Shown: positions 7,582 through 15,752 of the stretch, one piece after another
Layout: each line of letters begins with the position of its first letter
How positions within the stretch are numbered: the first letter of the stretch is position 1
Notes under the pieces: model-generated
Seen by the model: only the letters and a program-made list of their open reading frames with translations
What the model was told of the DNA's origin: nothing
Database searches by the model: none
Assembly: GCA_965220305.1 (NCBI GenBank)
Contig: OZ244817.1
Span: 2,418,001-2,482,000 of the forward strand
Length of the DNA: 64,000 bases
Direction of reading: 5' to 3'
Origin: G965220305 sp965220305
Lineage (GTDB): Bacteria > Chloroflexota > Dehalococcoidia > Lucifugimonadales > UBA3495
Made by a program: the position numbers and the translations under genes

Positions 7582-8670
7582 GTGTTCAACCCACTGGAAA
7601 GCGTCGGGCTATCCGTTGCCATTCTCGTTTTTCTGGGCAGCGCCGTTGCGGTCATTTTTTTGGGCGTGCAGCTTGCCAAGTATGGCGACGCTCTGGCAAC
7701 CCTGACCGGCTGGGGGCGGCTGTTCGTGGGCAGTATCCTGGTGGCCTTGGCGACATCGCTGCCGGAGTTGTCCAACAATATAACGGCGGTGCGGATTGAC
7801 AACCCGCAGTTGGCGCTGGGCAACGTGGTGGGCGCCAACATGGTAAATATGTTCACCATGGGGACGGTGGCGCTGCTGTTCGGCGGGCGGCGGTTTTTGC
7901 GGCGGGTGGCGCCGGAGCAGGGCTACCTCATCGTGCTGGCCACCATTCTGACCGGGCTGGCGGTGCTGTTCGCCGCATTGGCCGTCTGGTTCCCCGGCGC
8001 GGTGACCGGGGCCAACATCTGGAAGATTGGCATCTCGTCCATCATCCTGCTGGTGGTCTATGTAATCGGGATGCGGATTGTTTACCAGCATCGTCCGGCG
8101 GAAGGGGAGGGCGACGAAGAAGAGGATGCCGGGATGACCATGACCCGGGCGTGGCTAATGTTCAGTCTGGTGTCGTTGGGCGTCATCATTGCCGGGGTTT
8201 TCCTGGCGCAGAGCATGGACCGGGTGGCGGATTTAACCGGAATCTCGTCGGGCGTGTTGGGTATCCTGGCAGTGTCCATCGTGACCACCATGCCCGAGGC
8301 GTCGGCGACGGTGGCGGCAGCCCGGATGGGGGCTGCCGATTTGGGCGTTGCCGGGCTGTACGGCAGTTGCGTTTTCAACGTTACCATACTGGCCTACGCC
8401 GACCCCTTCTATCGCACGGGCATCGTGCTGAACCACTCGGAGCCGGAGCACTTCGTGGCCGGAATTGTCGCCGTGGTTCTGATTCTGTGGGGAGGGCTGA
8501 TGCTCTGGGGCCGGGACCGCCTGCCCCAACCGGCAATCGTGGGCGGACTGGCGTTGATGGCGATTGTATACATCATCGGGGCGATTTGGGTCGCCCTGCT
8601 GGGCGCGCCTGGGGAGTCGGAAGCAGCGGCGCGGGCAATAAGCATGGCCCTTAGCCGGTTCCCCGGTTAG
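7582..8670 (+). CDS. Sodium/calcium exchanger family membrane protein
   Basis: The 362-residue protein has about ten hydrophobic segments arranged as two halves. Each half has the acidic alpha-repeat motif of the family: SILVALATSLPELSNNITA with GNVVGANMVNMF in the first half, and SIVTTMPEASATVAAARMG with GLYGSCVFNV in the second. The halves are separated by an acidic cytoplasmic loop (EGEGDEEEDAG). The family exchanges Ca2+ for Na+ or H+ across the inner membrane. GTG 7582 is used, two bases after the leuB stop; the much longer open frame upstream is antisense-frame readthrough of leuB. The cation specificity cannot be told from the sequence. Confidence 0.88.
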   Translation: MFNPLESVGLSVAILVFLGSAVAVIFLGVQLAKYGDALATLTGWGRLFVGSILVALATSLPELSNNITAVRIDNPQLALGNVVGANMVNMFTMGTVALLFGGRRFLRRVAPEQGYLIVLATILTGLAVLFAALAVWFPGAVTGANIWKIGISSIILLVVYVIGMRIVYQHRPAEGEGDEEEDAGMTMTRAWLMFSLVSLGVIIAGVFLAQSMDRVADLTGISSGVLGILAVSIVTTMPEASATVAAARMGAADLGVAGLYGSCVFNVTILAYADPFYRTGIVLNHSEPEHFVAGIVAVVLILWGGLMLWGRDRLPQPAIVGGLALMAIVYIIGAIWVALLGAPGESEAAARAISMALSRFPG

Positions 8671-8715
8671 GCGGTCGGTTGTAAACAATAGGGGTATGCT
8701 ACAATAGTATACCGA

Positions 8716-9126
8716 GTGAATTGGCGACGGTTAGAACTGTGGGTAGCAATTTCCTTCGGTGTAGCCGCCGTTATTGGAATATCCCTCCAATTGGCCAGGG
8801 TTTTTGCGGCTGAAGGTTCGTTACTGCGCCAATCGGCCCAAGCTACTATAGATTACCTGAGCGAACTGGGGGATATTAGCGGCGGGCTAATTGTAATAAT
8901 CTTCGTAGTGCTTTGGGGAGGCAGTGGAGTCATGTCATTGCTTTTTGCGGGTATTGAGAAGTACCACGAAATGAAAGAGAGGCACAGGCGTCTTAGGGAA
9001 GAAGGGCGTGCGGAAGGGCGTGCGGAGGCCAGGGCCGAAATGCGCTCTATCCTCCGGGAAAAGGGCCTTGACCCGGAGGAATTCCTGCCCCTGAGAGAAA
9101 GTGAGTACGAAGATAGCTTGTGCTAA
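8716..9126 (+). CDS. Small two-helix membrane protein with charged coiled-coil tail, unknown
   Basis: The 136-residue product has two hydrophobic stretches (about 9-30 and 55-80, GGLIVIIFVVLWGGSGVMSL) and then a long charged helix with the repeat EEGRAEGRAEARAE before an acidic C terminus. It starts with GTG 8716. A TTGTAA/TACAAT pair at 8679-8705 ends only 10 bases upstream and no Shine-Dalgarno box is visible, so the message may be leaderless or nearly so. No enzymatic motif is seen. The topology suggests a membrane anchor with a cytosolic interaction tail. I do not recognise a named family. Confidence 0.65.
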   Translation: MNWRRLELWVAISFGVAAVIGISLQLARVFAAEGSLLRQSAQATIDYLSELGDISGGLIVIIFVVLWGGSGVMSLLFAGIEKYHEMKERHRRLREEGRAEGRAEARAEMRSILREKGLDPEEFLPLRESEYEDSLC

Positions 9127-9155
9127 CCCAGGCATCATGGCAAATTAGCACCCCC

Positions 9156-9644
9156 TCAAATGTCCGCCCCCCCATAACGGGCCACCTCGACAAAGCCGTT
9201 TTCCGCATCTGACCAGGCGAACAGGGCCGCCTCCACCACCCGCTGCCCATCAATCCCCACCACCAGTTGCTGCACCGGAAACGCCGGTCCGTCTCCCCAG
9301 GGGCTGGTGGCAACCTGCCGGTCGGTATCCGACAGGTAGGCCCGACCGTTGGGGTGGGAGTGGTAGATAATCTGGGCCGGATCGTCGGTGTCGAAGCTGC
9401 TGTTCAGGGTCAGCAGGTCAGTGGCGTTGAACACGTAGGCCGTCTCGGCGGTGCGGTCCGCCGCCGTGGGGTGGTTCCCCGCCTCCTGGTCGTTGTTGCA
9501 GGGGCGGATATTCGACACTGTCGACCCGCTGGGCGTCCCGGACAGCCAGCCGCAGCACTCAGCGGGAAAGGTCTTGCGGGCCTCTCGATAAACTTGCTCC
9601 AACAGCTCCTGGGGAACTTCCAGCGGGGTTGGTGCGTCAGACAT
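9156..9644 (-). CDS. JAMM/MPN+ (Mov34) metallopeptidase
   Basis: The 162-residue protein is a stand-alone JAB1/MPN/Mov34 domain. The JAMM zinc motif is complete: H95 and H97 in YHSHPNGRAYLSDTD, with S105 and D108, plus the upstream catalytic Glu (E29 in FPAECCGWL). Prokaryotic JAMM proteins of this type cleave isopeptide or sulfur-carrier C termini, or act as ubiquitin-like deconjugases. No ThiS/MoaD, E1-like or cysteine-synthase partner gene is adjacent, so the substrate is not evident. ATG 9644 has GGGAG upstream. It is convergent with the small membrane protein gene. Confidence 0.88.
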   Translation of the reverse strand: MSDAPTPLEVPQELLEQVYREARKTFPAECCGWLSGTPSGSTVSNIRPCNNDQEAGNHPTAADRTAETAYVFNATDLLTLNSSFDTDDPAQIIYHSHPNGRAYLSDTDRQVATSPWGDGPAFPVQQLVVGIDGQRVVEAALFAWSDAENGFVEVARYGGADI

Positions 9645-9934
9645 AGTAGCGCTCCCGTCTCACATCAAAAGTCTCGGGCAAAATTGTCACATTAAGCCGG
9701 GTTGACACGTCAGAAATAATAGGACTCCCAGCGACGATGGGAGTGCGCTGGCCCCACCGTCCGAAGGCCCGCCGGCAGACTCCGGCTCTCGGGCCTGGGA
9801 GGACATCCCCTCCCCGGGATTCGAAGAAATCCGAATAGTTATTATTCACGTATGAAGATACAAGCCGGTCGGGGGCGCCGGTAAAACCAACTGAAGAAAG
9901 GACGGAAAAACGATCACCTATGGAGGGTTCGCAA

Positions 9935-10096
9935 ATGATTTACTTCAAGGCTTGCCCCAAATGCCGGGGAGACATCTACCTGGACCGGGACGCCTACGGT
10001 CCCTACAAGAAGTGCCTGCAGTGCGGGCGAATATTCGAGGTAGAGGTGCAACAGCCTTCCATGCGTAGAACGGAAGTCGAGAAACTCGCTGCCTAG
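9935..10096 (+). CDS. 53-residue zinc-ribbon protein
   Basis: A short open frame starting at ATG 9935, nine bases after GGAGGG, reads MIYFKACPKCRGDIYLDRDA and then YKKCLQCGRIFEVEV. The two CxxC pairs (CPKC and CLQC), 22 residues apart, form a rubredoxin-like zinc ribbon. The tail is basic then acidic (RRTEVEKLAA). Small ribbons of this kind are common as DNA- or RNA-binding accessory proteins, but the role here is unknown. The 290 bases upstream (9645-9934) hold no other gene; a GGATT/AATCC hairpin lies near 9817-9834. Confidence 0.75.
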   Translation: MIYFKACPKCRGDIYLDRDAYGPYKKCLQCGRIFEVEVQQPSMRRTEVEKLAA

Positions 10097-10320
10097 CCCC
10101 CAGAAGTGACTGCACTGCAATAGCCCGCCGGGCCGCCAACTCGCGTATGGATTGAGGGAAGGCCGCCGGACCTGGGAGACGCCTTGGCGGCGTCCCCGGG
10201 TTGCGGCGGTCTTGTTTTTATGCTGGGCTGGTGCCTACCCGGTAGGTGGGGCAACCAGGACTCGCCGACTCCGGGGGTTCCCCTGGCGCTGTCAGTCCGC
10301 CTCCGGTCCCGGCAGCGGGA

Positions 10321-10764
10321 CTATCCCCGCTGGGTGTGCACGAATTCGGCGAACTTGTATACCGCCTGCTCCTGTTCCTCGGTTTCGATGGAGCCGGGGC
10401 GAATGTCCCGCACCATTTTGATGGCGTTCTCCGGTTGGTGGCCCACGTAGACCATGTAGGAGGCCAGCACCGTGCCGGTACGACCGATACCGGCCTTGCA
10501 GGTGACGACCACCGGGCGTTCCCAGGTCTCAATCTGGTCCTCGATGAACCGCACCATGCGGTCCAACTGCTCGTTGGTGGGGGGCGAGTGGTCGGGCACC
10601 GGCTCGTACAGCTCCACCATTTCCCACGGCTCCCCGGAGATGGTCTCTTCCTCCATGCGGACGATGGCCAAAATCTCGCGCAGCTTGAAAAATATTATGT
10701 CCCGGCTTGTGGTTGGCCCCTTGGCCCCGGACAGGGTGTCTTCCAAAAACCAGCTAAAGTTCAT
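10321..10764 (-). CDS. Dual-specificity protein phosphatase, DUSP23-like
   Basis: The 147-residue protein starts MNFSWFLEDTLSGAKGPTT, close to the NFSW start of the small DUSP23/atypical DSP family. The P-loop is CKAGIGRTG with C89 as the nucleophile and R95 binding phosphate, and D58 (VPDHSPP) is placed to be the general acid. The C-terminal RPGSIETEEQEQAV matches the family. It should remove phosphate from Tyr/Ser/Thr or another phospho-substrate in the cytosol. ATG 10764 gives the family start; a TTG three codons earlier is less likely. No kinase gene is nearby. The 224 bases between the zinc-ribbon gene and this stop hold nothing recognisable. Confidence 0.88.
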   Translation of the reverse strand: MNFSWFLEDTLSGAKGPTTSRDIIFFKLREILAIVRMEEETISGEPWEMVELYEPVPDHSPPTNEQLDRMVRFIEDQIETWERPVVVTCKAGIGRTGTVLASYMVYVGHQPENAIKMVRDIRPGSIETEEQEQAVYKFAEFVHTQRG

Positions 10765-10873
10765 ATAGTTCAAGTCGTGTGCTCCGTCTAGTCGATGGTT
10801 TAGCGGTTGGTCGTGGGCCCAGCCCGGCGCGGGTCTACCGCCTGCTTGGCTCGCCCGTCTGCCGGTACGTTAA

Positions 10874-11653
10874 TCAAAACTCCGGTTGCCGTTTGTCCTT
10901 GAACGCCTGGATACCCTCCTGGGGATGGGGGGAGGTGGCAAAGTATTCCACGAAGGATAGGCTCTCCAGGGCAATGCCGTCCCGCAGGGGCATTTCCTGC
11001 CCCCGGAGGGTTACGGACTTGATACGGCTCAGGGCGGGTCGGCTCTTGGTGCGCAGGGGAGCTACCAGCTTCTCCAGTTCCTCCTCCAGCTCTTCAGCCA
11101 GAGCCGAGCGCAGCGCCAGCCCCCAGGAGACCGCCTCCGGCCCGGACAGCCAGCGTCCGGTGGTCAAAAGCTCCATCGCCGGTTGCAGTCCAACGCGGCG
11201 GGGCAACCTCTGGGTGGAGCCACCGCCGGGCATCAGGCCAAAGTTGATGTGCTGGTCGCCGATTCGGGCGTCGTCTGCGGCGATTACCATGTCGCAGGCC
11301 AGCATCAGCTCCAACCCGGCAGCCAGGGCGAACCCGTGCACCAGGGCGATGGTGGGGATGGGCAACTCTTCCAGTTGCAGGAAACAGCGGTTGAGCAACT
11401 GGACGTAGGGGGCCAACCGGCCAATGTCCTCGAAGGTGGAATCAAAGAAAATCAGGTCGGCCCCGGCGCAGAAGGCCCGGCCTTCGCCGCGCACCACCAG
11501 GGCCTTGACCCCCTCATCCTGCCCCACCTGGGCAACGGCGTGGGAGAATTCCCCCAGTAGCTCCGGGCTGAGGGCGTTGAGGGCGTCGGGCCGGTGCAAG
11601 CGGATGGTGGCGATGGAGTCTTCCTGCGCCAGCTTGATGTAGTGGAACTCCAC
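10874..11653 (-). CDS. Enoyl-CoA hydratase/isomerase family protein
   Basis: The 259-residue crotonase-fold protein contains VRGEGRAFCAGADL (first oxyanion-hole segment) and ALVHGFALAAGLELMLACD (second), followed by DARIGDQHINFGLMPGGGSTQRLPRRVG. The Glu of the usual catalytic GxPE segment is replaced within NFGLMPGGGST, so only the region homologous to the second catalytic Glu (MPGGG) lacks it. Hydratase, isomerase or another crotonase reaction is possible. GTG 11653 lies eight bases after GGGAGG and gives a typical start; the frame continues upstream through repeat DNA. Its role in fatty-acid or aromatic catabolism is inferred from family membership only. Confidence 0.85.
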   Translation of the reverse strand: MEFHYIKLAQEDSIATIRLHRPDALNALSPELLGEFSHAVAQVGQDEGVKALVVRGEGRAFCAGADLIFFDSTFEDIGRLAPYVQLLNRCFLQLEELPIPTIALVHGFALAAGLELMLACDMVIAADDARIGDQHINFGLMPGGGSTQRLPRRVGLQPAMELLTTGRWLSGPEAVSWGLALRSALAEELEEELEKLVAPLRTKSRPALSRIKSVTLRGQEMPLRDGIALESLSFVEYFATSPHPQEGIQAFKDKRQPEF

Positions 11654-11751
11654 CGAGAGCCTCCCGCGCCCTGGAATAGTCTGAGATAATATACCACACA
11701 GCAGGCCGGGGCACCCGGAGTCGGGACAGGCGCTGAACATGCGTAGAAAAC

Positions 11752-11840
11752 CGCTCATCCTGAGCTTGTCGAAGGACCCTCTGGTTGGGTAAGCCCGCCA
11801 TTCCCCACCGTCACTCCGGCGGAGGCCGGAATCCAAGGGG
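11752..11840. repeat. Intergenic repeat block (CTCATCCTGAGC and GTCACTCCGGC types)
   Basis: CTCATCCTGAGCTTGTCGAAGGA at about 11754-11776 is followed by an imperfect palindrome CGTCACTCCGGCGGAGGCCGGAATCC at 11809-11834. Both belong to families seen repeatedly between genes in this window. They lie between divergent genes. Confidence 0.75.
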
Positions 11841-11893
11841 TGGGGAGGCCCAGTTATTACCGGGATGGTCTCACAGGAGCGTCTACCGCAAAT

Positions 11894-12175
11894 ATGTCCA
11901 CAGGAACCCCGCCCCGGGCCAGCCTGAAAGTCCGAGTCCAACCCCGGGCCTCCCGGGACCAGGTGGTGGGCTACCGGGGAGACCAACTGCGGCTGCGGGT
12001 GACGGCCCCGCCCGAAGGGGGAAGGGCCAACGAAGCGGTAATCGTCCTACTTTCCCAGGCCCTGGGCATCGCCAAGAGCCGGGTTAGCATTCTGCGGGGT
12101 CATGCCTCCCGCAACAAGCTGGCGCTGATTGAGGGCATGGACGAAGCGGAAGTCCAGCGCCGGCTTAATGCCTGA
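11894..12175 (+). CDS. DUF167 (YggU-like) protein
   Basis: The 93-residue protein has the DUF167 features LKVRVQPRASRDQVVG, LRLRVTAPPEGGRANEAV, and LGIAKSRVSILRGHASRNK. Proteins of this family are small, conserved and of unknown biochemical role, often encoded beside acyl-lipid or cell-division genes. ATG 11894 gives the family length; the upstream part of the open frame is repeat DNA. It is followed by 383 bases without a gene. Confidence 0.9.
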   Translation: MSTGTPPRASLKVRVQPRASRDQVVGYRGDQLRLRVTAPPEGGRANEAVIVLLSQALGIAKSRVSILRGHASRNKLALIEGMDEAEVQRRLNA

Positions 12176-12249
12176 CCAGTTCCCGCTCGCCTGAGGGGCG
12201 TCAATTAGGGGGCCCTTGGGCCAAAACAAACAACGGCAGGCTTTCCCGC

Positions 12250-12395
12250 CCCACCCTGAGTCTGTCCAAGGGGAGCGTCGCAGGGTCTTTCAGTTGTCGC
12301 CCTGAGCGAAGCGAAGGGTCTAAAATCCTGCCCATTCCAACCATTTTGTCGCCGAAAGACTTCAGATTCTTCGCCTTCGGCTCAGAATGACATTG
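12250..12395. repeat. Intergenic repeat block between DUF167 and metF
   Basis: The 383-base gap 12176-12558 holds CACCCTGAGTCTGTCCAAGG, CGCCCTGAGCGAAGCGAAGGG and an inverted CCTTCGGCTCAGAATGACA, all in the same repeat family as 4757 and 11754. Near 12434 a GAAAGACCCTGGG string recurs (also about 34270 and 42424). No gene is visible in the gap. Confidence 0.7.
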
Positions 12396-12558
12396 TAGAC
12401 AGGTGGTTACTGCACCGTGTCAGCATGACAACTGAAAGACCCTGGGGAGCCTCGGGCCTAGCCTTGACCCAGAAACCCCGAGGTAGTATGTTGAAGAAAA
12501 CAGACGGGGTTACATACCGGTCCGGCGGTTGTGCCGGGGTCAAAGATAGGGAAGGCCT

Positions 12559-13434
12559 TTGAAGATTAAAGACATTCTGCTGGAGCGGCGCACCATATCT
12601 TGCGAGTTCTACCCGCCCCGAGAGGCGGAGGCCATTCCCGGCGTCCTGCGGGCCATGCACCGGGTGAGCAGCTTCAACCCGGACTTCGTGTCCGTCACGT
12701 ACGGAGCGGGCGGCTCCACCCGGGCTTTCACCGAGGAAATTACCTTGGGAGCCAAGAAGGACCTGGACCTGGAGGTTATGGCCCACCTCACCTGCGTGGG
12801 GCAGACCCGGGAAGAGGTCCACAGCGTCCTGGAGCGGTTGGAAGAAGCGGGTATCGAGAACGTCATCGCGCTGCGGGGCGACCCGCCCCGGGGAGAGACC
12901 AACTTCGTGCCCGCCGAAGGGGGGTTCCGCCACGCCTCGGAGTTGCTGGAGCACATCCGGGAAAACTTCGACTTCGGCCTGGCCGGGGCCTGCTACCCGG
13001 AAGGCCATACCGAATCGCCGGACCTGGACCAGGACATTAAATATGCCAGGCTGAAGGTGGAGAAGGGCGCCGAGTTCCTGATTACCCAGTTGTTCTACGA
13101 TAACGGCGATTTCTTCGATTTCATGGAGCGGGCCACCCGGGCCGGGATCGACGTTCCGATTGTGCCCGGGGTGCTGCCCATACTGAGCACCGCCCAGATT
13201 CGCCGGTTCACCGCCCTTTGCGGCGCGAGGATCCCGGAGGAGTTGGACCAGCAGTTGGACCGCTACGCCGATGACGACCAGGCCGTCCGCGAGTTGGGCA
13301 TTGAACAGGCTACTCAGCAGGTCCGGGAGCTGTGGGACAGCGGCGTGTCCGGTATCCACTTCTACGCTCTCAATCGCAGCTACTCCGTTTCCAAAATTCT
13401 CGACAACCTGGCCCTGCCGGGCCACACCGTTTAG
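12559..13434 (+). CDS. metF: Methylenetetrahydrofolate reductase
   Basis: The 291-residue TIM-barrel flavoprotein shows the MTHFR motifs SCEFYPPRE (catalytic Glu region), FVSVTYGAGGSTR, MAHLTCVGQTREE, VIALRGDPPRGE, GGACYPEGH-like AGACYPEGHTES and AEFLITQLFYD. It reduces 5,10-methylene-THF to 5-methyl-THF for methionine synthesis or one-carbon metabolism. The start is TTG 12559, seven bases after GGGAAGG. The length matches bacterial MetF. It is the first gene of a plus-strand run with acpS and the NAD(P)HX repair gene, although the products are not functionally linked. Confidence 0.93.
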   Translation: MKIKDILLERRTISCEFYPPREAEAIPGVLRAMHRVSSFNPDFVSVTYGAGGSTRAFTEEITLGAKKDLDLEVMAHLTCVGQTREEVHSVLERLEEAGIENVIALRGDPPRGETNFVPAEGGFRHASELLEHIRENFDFGLAGACYPEGHTESPDLDQDIKYARLKVEKGAEFLITQLFYDNGDFFDFMERATRAGIDVPIVPGVLPILSTAQIRRFTALCGARIPEELDQQLDRYADDDQAVRELGIEQATQQVRELWDSGVSGIHFYALNRSYSVSKILDNLALPGHTV

Positions 13435-13581
13435 TCCTCCGGCCATCCGGCGCGGCGGCCCGATGGCTGCGGCAGGGAGTTCTCTTCAGGCGGGCCGCAG
13501 CCCAAGACCCGGCCCAGTGCCCGGCGTTTAGAGAACCCCCCTTGCGGCGGGCCTGGGCCATTAGATAGCGGAGTGTTGCCC

Positions 13582-13983
13582 ATGTTGACCACCGGCGTTG
13601 ACATCATCGAGATACCCCGCATTCAGCGAGTGTTTGGGGAGTACGGCCAACGTTTTCTCAACCGTATCTACACTGCTGCCGAGATCGAGTATTGCCGGGG
13701 GCGCGCGCCCAACCTGGCCGCCCGTTTCGCGGCCAAGGAAGCTACCATGAAGGCCCTGGGCACCGGCGTGCGGGGCGTGGGCTGGCGGGATATTGAGGTG
13801 GTGCGGGCGCCCAGCGGCGCCCCGGGCATCAAGCTGCACGGGCGCGCCGAAAGGCGGGCAGAGCGTTTGGGTCTACAGGAAATCTGCGTTAGCCTGTCCC
13901 ACTCCCGGGAGTACGCCGTGGCCGTGGTGGTGACCCAGTGCCTTAATGTCATACGCCCGCCATTGCAAGGTCACTTGTCTTAA
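13582..13983 (+). CDS. acpS: Holo-[acyl-carrier-protein] synthase
   Basis: The 133-residue protein starts MLTTGVDIIEIPRIQRV, with the Mg2+-binding Asp in GVDIIEI, and has the second signature LAARFAAKEATMKALGTG with the Glu/Lys pair. The C-terminal SLSHSREYAVAVVV completes the 4'-phosphopantetheinyl transferase fold. It transfers phosphopantetheine from CoA to acyl carrier protein. ATG 13582 has GGAG eight bases upstream; GTG 13573 is an alternative. The gene is followed after 29 bases by the NAD(P)HX repair gene, an arrangement often seen in bacteria. Confidence 0.93.
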   Translation: MLTTGVDIIEIPRIQRVFGEYGQRFLNRIYTAAEIEYCRGRAPNLAARFAAKEATMKALGTGVRGVGWRDIEVVRAPSGAPGIKLHGRAERRAERLGLQEICVSLSHSREYAVAVVVTQCLNVIRPPLQGHLS

Positions 13984-14012
13984 CAGTGGCGGGCCAGACG
14001 GGGTCGGCCAGC

Positions 14013-15575
14013 ATGAAAATAGTCACCTCCGCCCAGATGGTGGCCCTGGAGCAGGCGTCGGAGCGTCACGGCGTCGCCACCGATACGTTGATGGAGAACG
14101 CCGGGCTGGCCGTGGCCCAAGCGGCCCGGGAAGCCCTGGGCGCGGTGGCCGGCGCGGCGGTGCTGGTATTGGTGGGCCCGGGCAACAACGGGGCCGATGG
14201 CCTGGTGGTGGCGCGCCACCTGCAACGCTGGGGGGCCCGGGTCACCGCCTACATCGTCACCCGCAGGCCCGACCAGGACCCCAAGATGGACCTGGCCCAG
14301 GGATACCGCATCTCCCTGGCCCGCGCCTCGGAAGACCCGGATTTGGCCCGGCTGGCCCGGCTGCTGGATGGGTGCCGCATGGTTATTGACGCCGTGCTGG
14401 GAACGGGAAGGGCGCGGCCCCTGGAAGGGCAGGTGCGAGACATCATGCTGCGGGTCAACTCGCGCCGCGCCCATTCGCCCCGTCCGGTGGTGGTGGCCCT
14501 GGATCTGCCCACCGGAGTCAACAGCGACACCGGAGAGATGGACCCGGTAGCCCTCCAAGCCGACCTGACCCTGGCCTTGGGGTTCCCCAAGACTGGCCTG
14601 TTGGCCTTCCCCGGCGTGGAACGGGTGGGCCAACTGCGGGTGCTGGGCATCGGTCTGCCCTCGGGTATGGAGGAAGAGGCGGCGTTGGACCTGGAGTTGC
14701 TGACCCCCAACTGGGTGGGCGACCATCTACCGCCGCGCCCCCTCAACTCCCACAAGGGCACCTTCGGCCACGTATTGGTGGTGGCGGGCTCCCGCAACTA
14801 CGTCGGCGCGGCTTATCTGGCGTCCCAAGCGGCGGTGCGGGCCGGGGCCGGGTTGGTGACCCTGGCCGCGCCCCAGGGCGTCTACGCCATCGCCGCCGGC
14901 AAACTTACCGAGGTCATCCACCTGCCCCTGCCCGAAGATGCAGCGGGCCGCATCCATCCCGACGCGGCCCAACTTCTAAGGGAGGGCCTGGGCCGCTACG
15001 ACGCCCTGGCCCTGGGCAGCGGGATGGGCTGGTCGGAAGGGACCACCGCTTTCCTGGAACAGTTGCTCCTCCAGCAGCCCGCGCCCCAACTCCCCACGGT
15101 GATTGACGCCGATGGATTGAACAACCTCGCCCGCCTGCCCAATTGGTGGCGACGGCTGGGGGGGCCGGTGGTGTTGACTCCCCATCCCGGGGAGATGGCA
15201 ACCCTGACGGGAACTTCGACGGCGGAAGTGCAGCGCGGTCGGGTGGACTCGGCTCGCCGGTGGGCGGCCCATTGGCGGGCGGCGGTGGCTTTGAAGGGGG
15301 CCCATACCGCCGTGGCCCACGCCGATGGACTGGTGCGAATTTCTCCCTTCGCCAATCCAGGGCTGGCCTCCGGGGGCACCGGCGACGTTTTGACCGGCAT
15401 AGTTGGGGGCCTGCTGGCCCAGGGACTATCGCCCTACCGGGCGGCCTGCTGCGGGGTGTACCTGCACGGCGCGGCGGCGGAGAGGGTGCGACAGGAGCGG
15501 GGAGACGCCGGGACCATCGCCTCGGACTTGCTGGAACACCTGCCCTCGACCATGCACCGGCTGCGTCTCGGGTGA
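14013..15575 (+). CDS. nnr: Bifunctional NAD(P)HX epimerase / ADP-dependent dehydratase
   Basis: The 520-residue protein combines a YjeF_N epimerase domain (about 1-215) and a carbohydrate-kinase-like dehydratase domain (about 235-515). The first domain shows MENAGLAVAQAA, VGPGNNGADGLVVARHL, DAVLGTGRARPL and ALDLPTGVNSDTG. The second shows HKGTFGHVLVVAGSRNYVGA, LTPHPGEMATLTG, ALKGAHTAVA and the nucleotide loop NPGLASGGTGDVLTGIVGGL. It repairs hydrated NADH and NADPH. ATG 14013 is chosen from the family start (MKIVTSAQMVALEQ). It overlaps no neighbour and follows acpS closely. Confidence 0.94.
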   Translation: MKIVTSAQMVALEQASERHGVATDTLMENAGLAVAQAAREALGAVAGAAVLVLVGPGNNGADGLVVARHLQRWGARVTAYIVTRRPDQDPKMDLAQGYRISLARASEDPDLARLARLLDGCRMVIDAVLGTGRARPLEGQVRDIMLRVNSRRAHSPRPVVVALDLPTGVNSDTGEMDPVALQADLTLALGFPKTGLLAFPGVERVGQLRVLGIGLPSGMEEEAALDLELLTPNWVGDHLPPRPLNSHKGTFGHVLVVAGSRNYVGAAYLASQAAVRAGAGLVTLAAPQGVYAIAAGKLTEVIHLPLPEDAAGRIHPDAAQLLREGLGRYDALALGSGMGWSEGTTAFLEQLLLQQPAPQLPTVIDADGLNNLARLPNWWRRLGGPVVLTPHPGEMATLTGTSTAEVQRGRVDSARRWAAHWRAAVALKGAHTAVAHADGLVRISPFANPGLASGGTGDVLTGIVGGLLAQGLSPYRAACCGVYLHGAAAERVRQERGDAGTIASDLLEHLPSTMHRLRLG

Positions 15576-15633
15576 GGTCCGAATGGGGGATCTGAACAGC
15601 CGGACTTCTGCCCTAATCCTGCCCCCCAATTGG

Positions 15634-15661
15634 TTGTTGACAAGATGCGTTATGTTATACT
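15634..15661 (+). promoter_or_regulatory. Putative promoter for the HEAT-repeat gene
   Basis: TTGTTG (15634-15639) and TATACT (15656-15661) are separated by 16 bases. They lie about 90 bases upstream of the ATG, in a local AT-rich stretch after the end of the nnr gene. Confidence 0.45.
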
Positions 15662-15752
15662 TTACTAATTCCTCCCATAGGGAAAAACAACGGCAAACCA
15701 GTGACTCGCAGCTTCACAATCAAGGGGTTGTCGCCCAGATTAGGTGGTACCG

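Noticed and set aside
9637..9849. 70-residue minus-strand open frame upstream of the JAMM gene
   Set aside because: No ribosome binding site, no motif, and overlap with the JAMM start; it reads as noncoding leader.
9730..9850. tRNA-like sequence (GGATTCGAAGAAATCC)
   Set aside because: The arms do not fit a T-arm (loop lacks TTCRA), and no acceptor stem or anticodon arm could be built.
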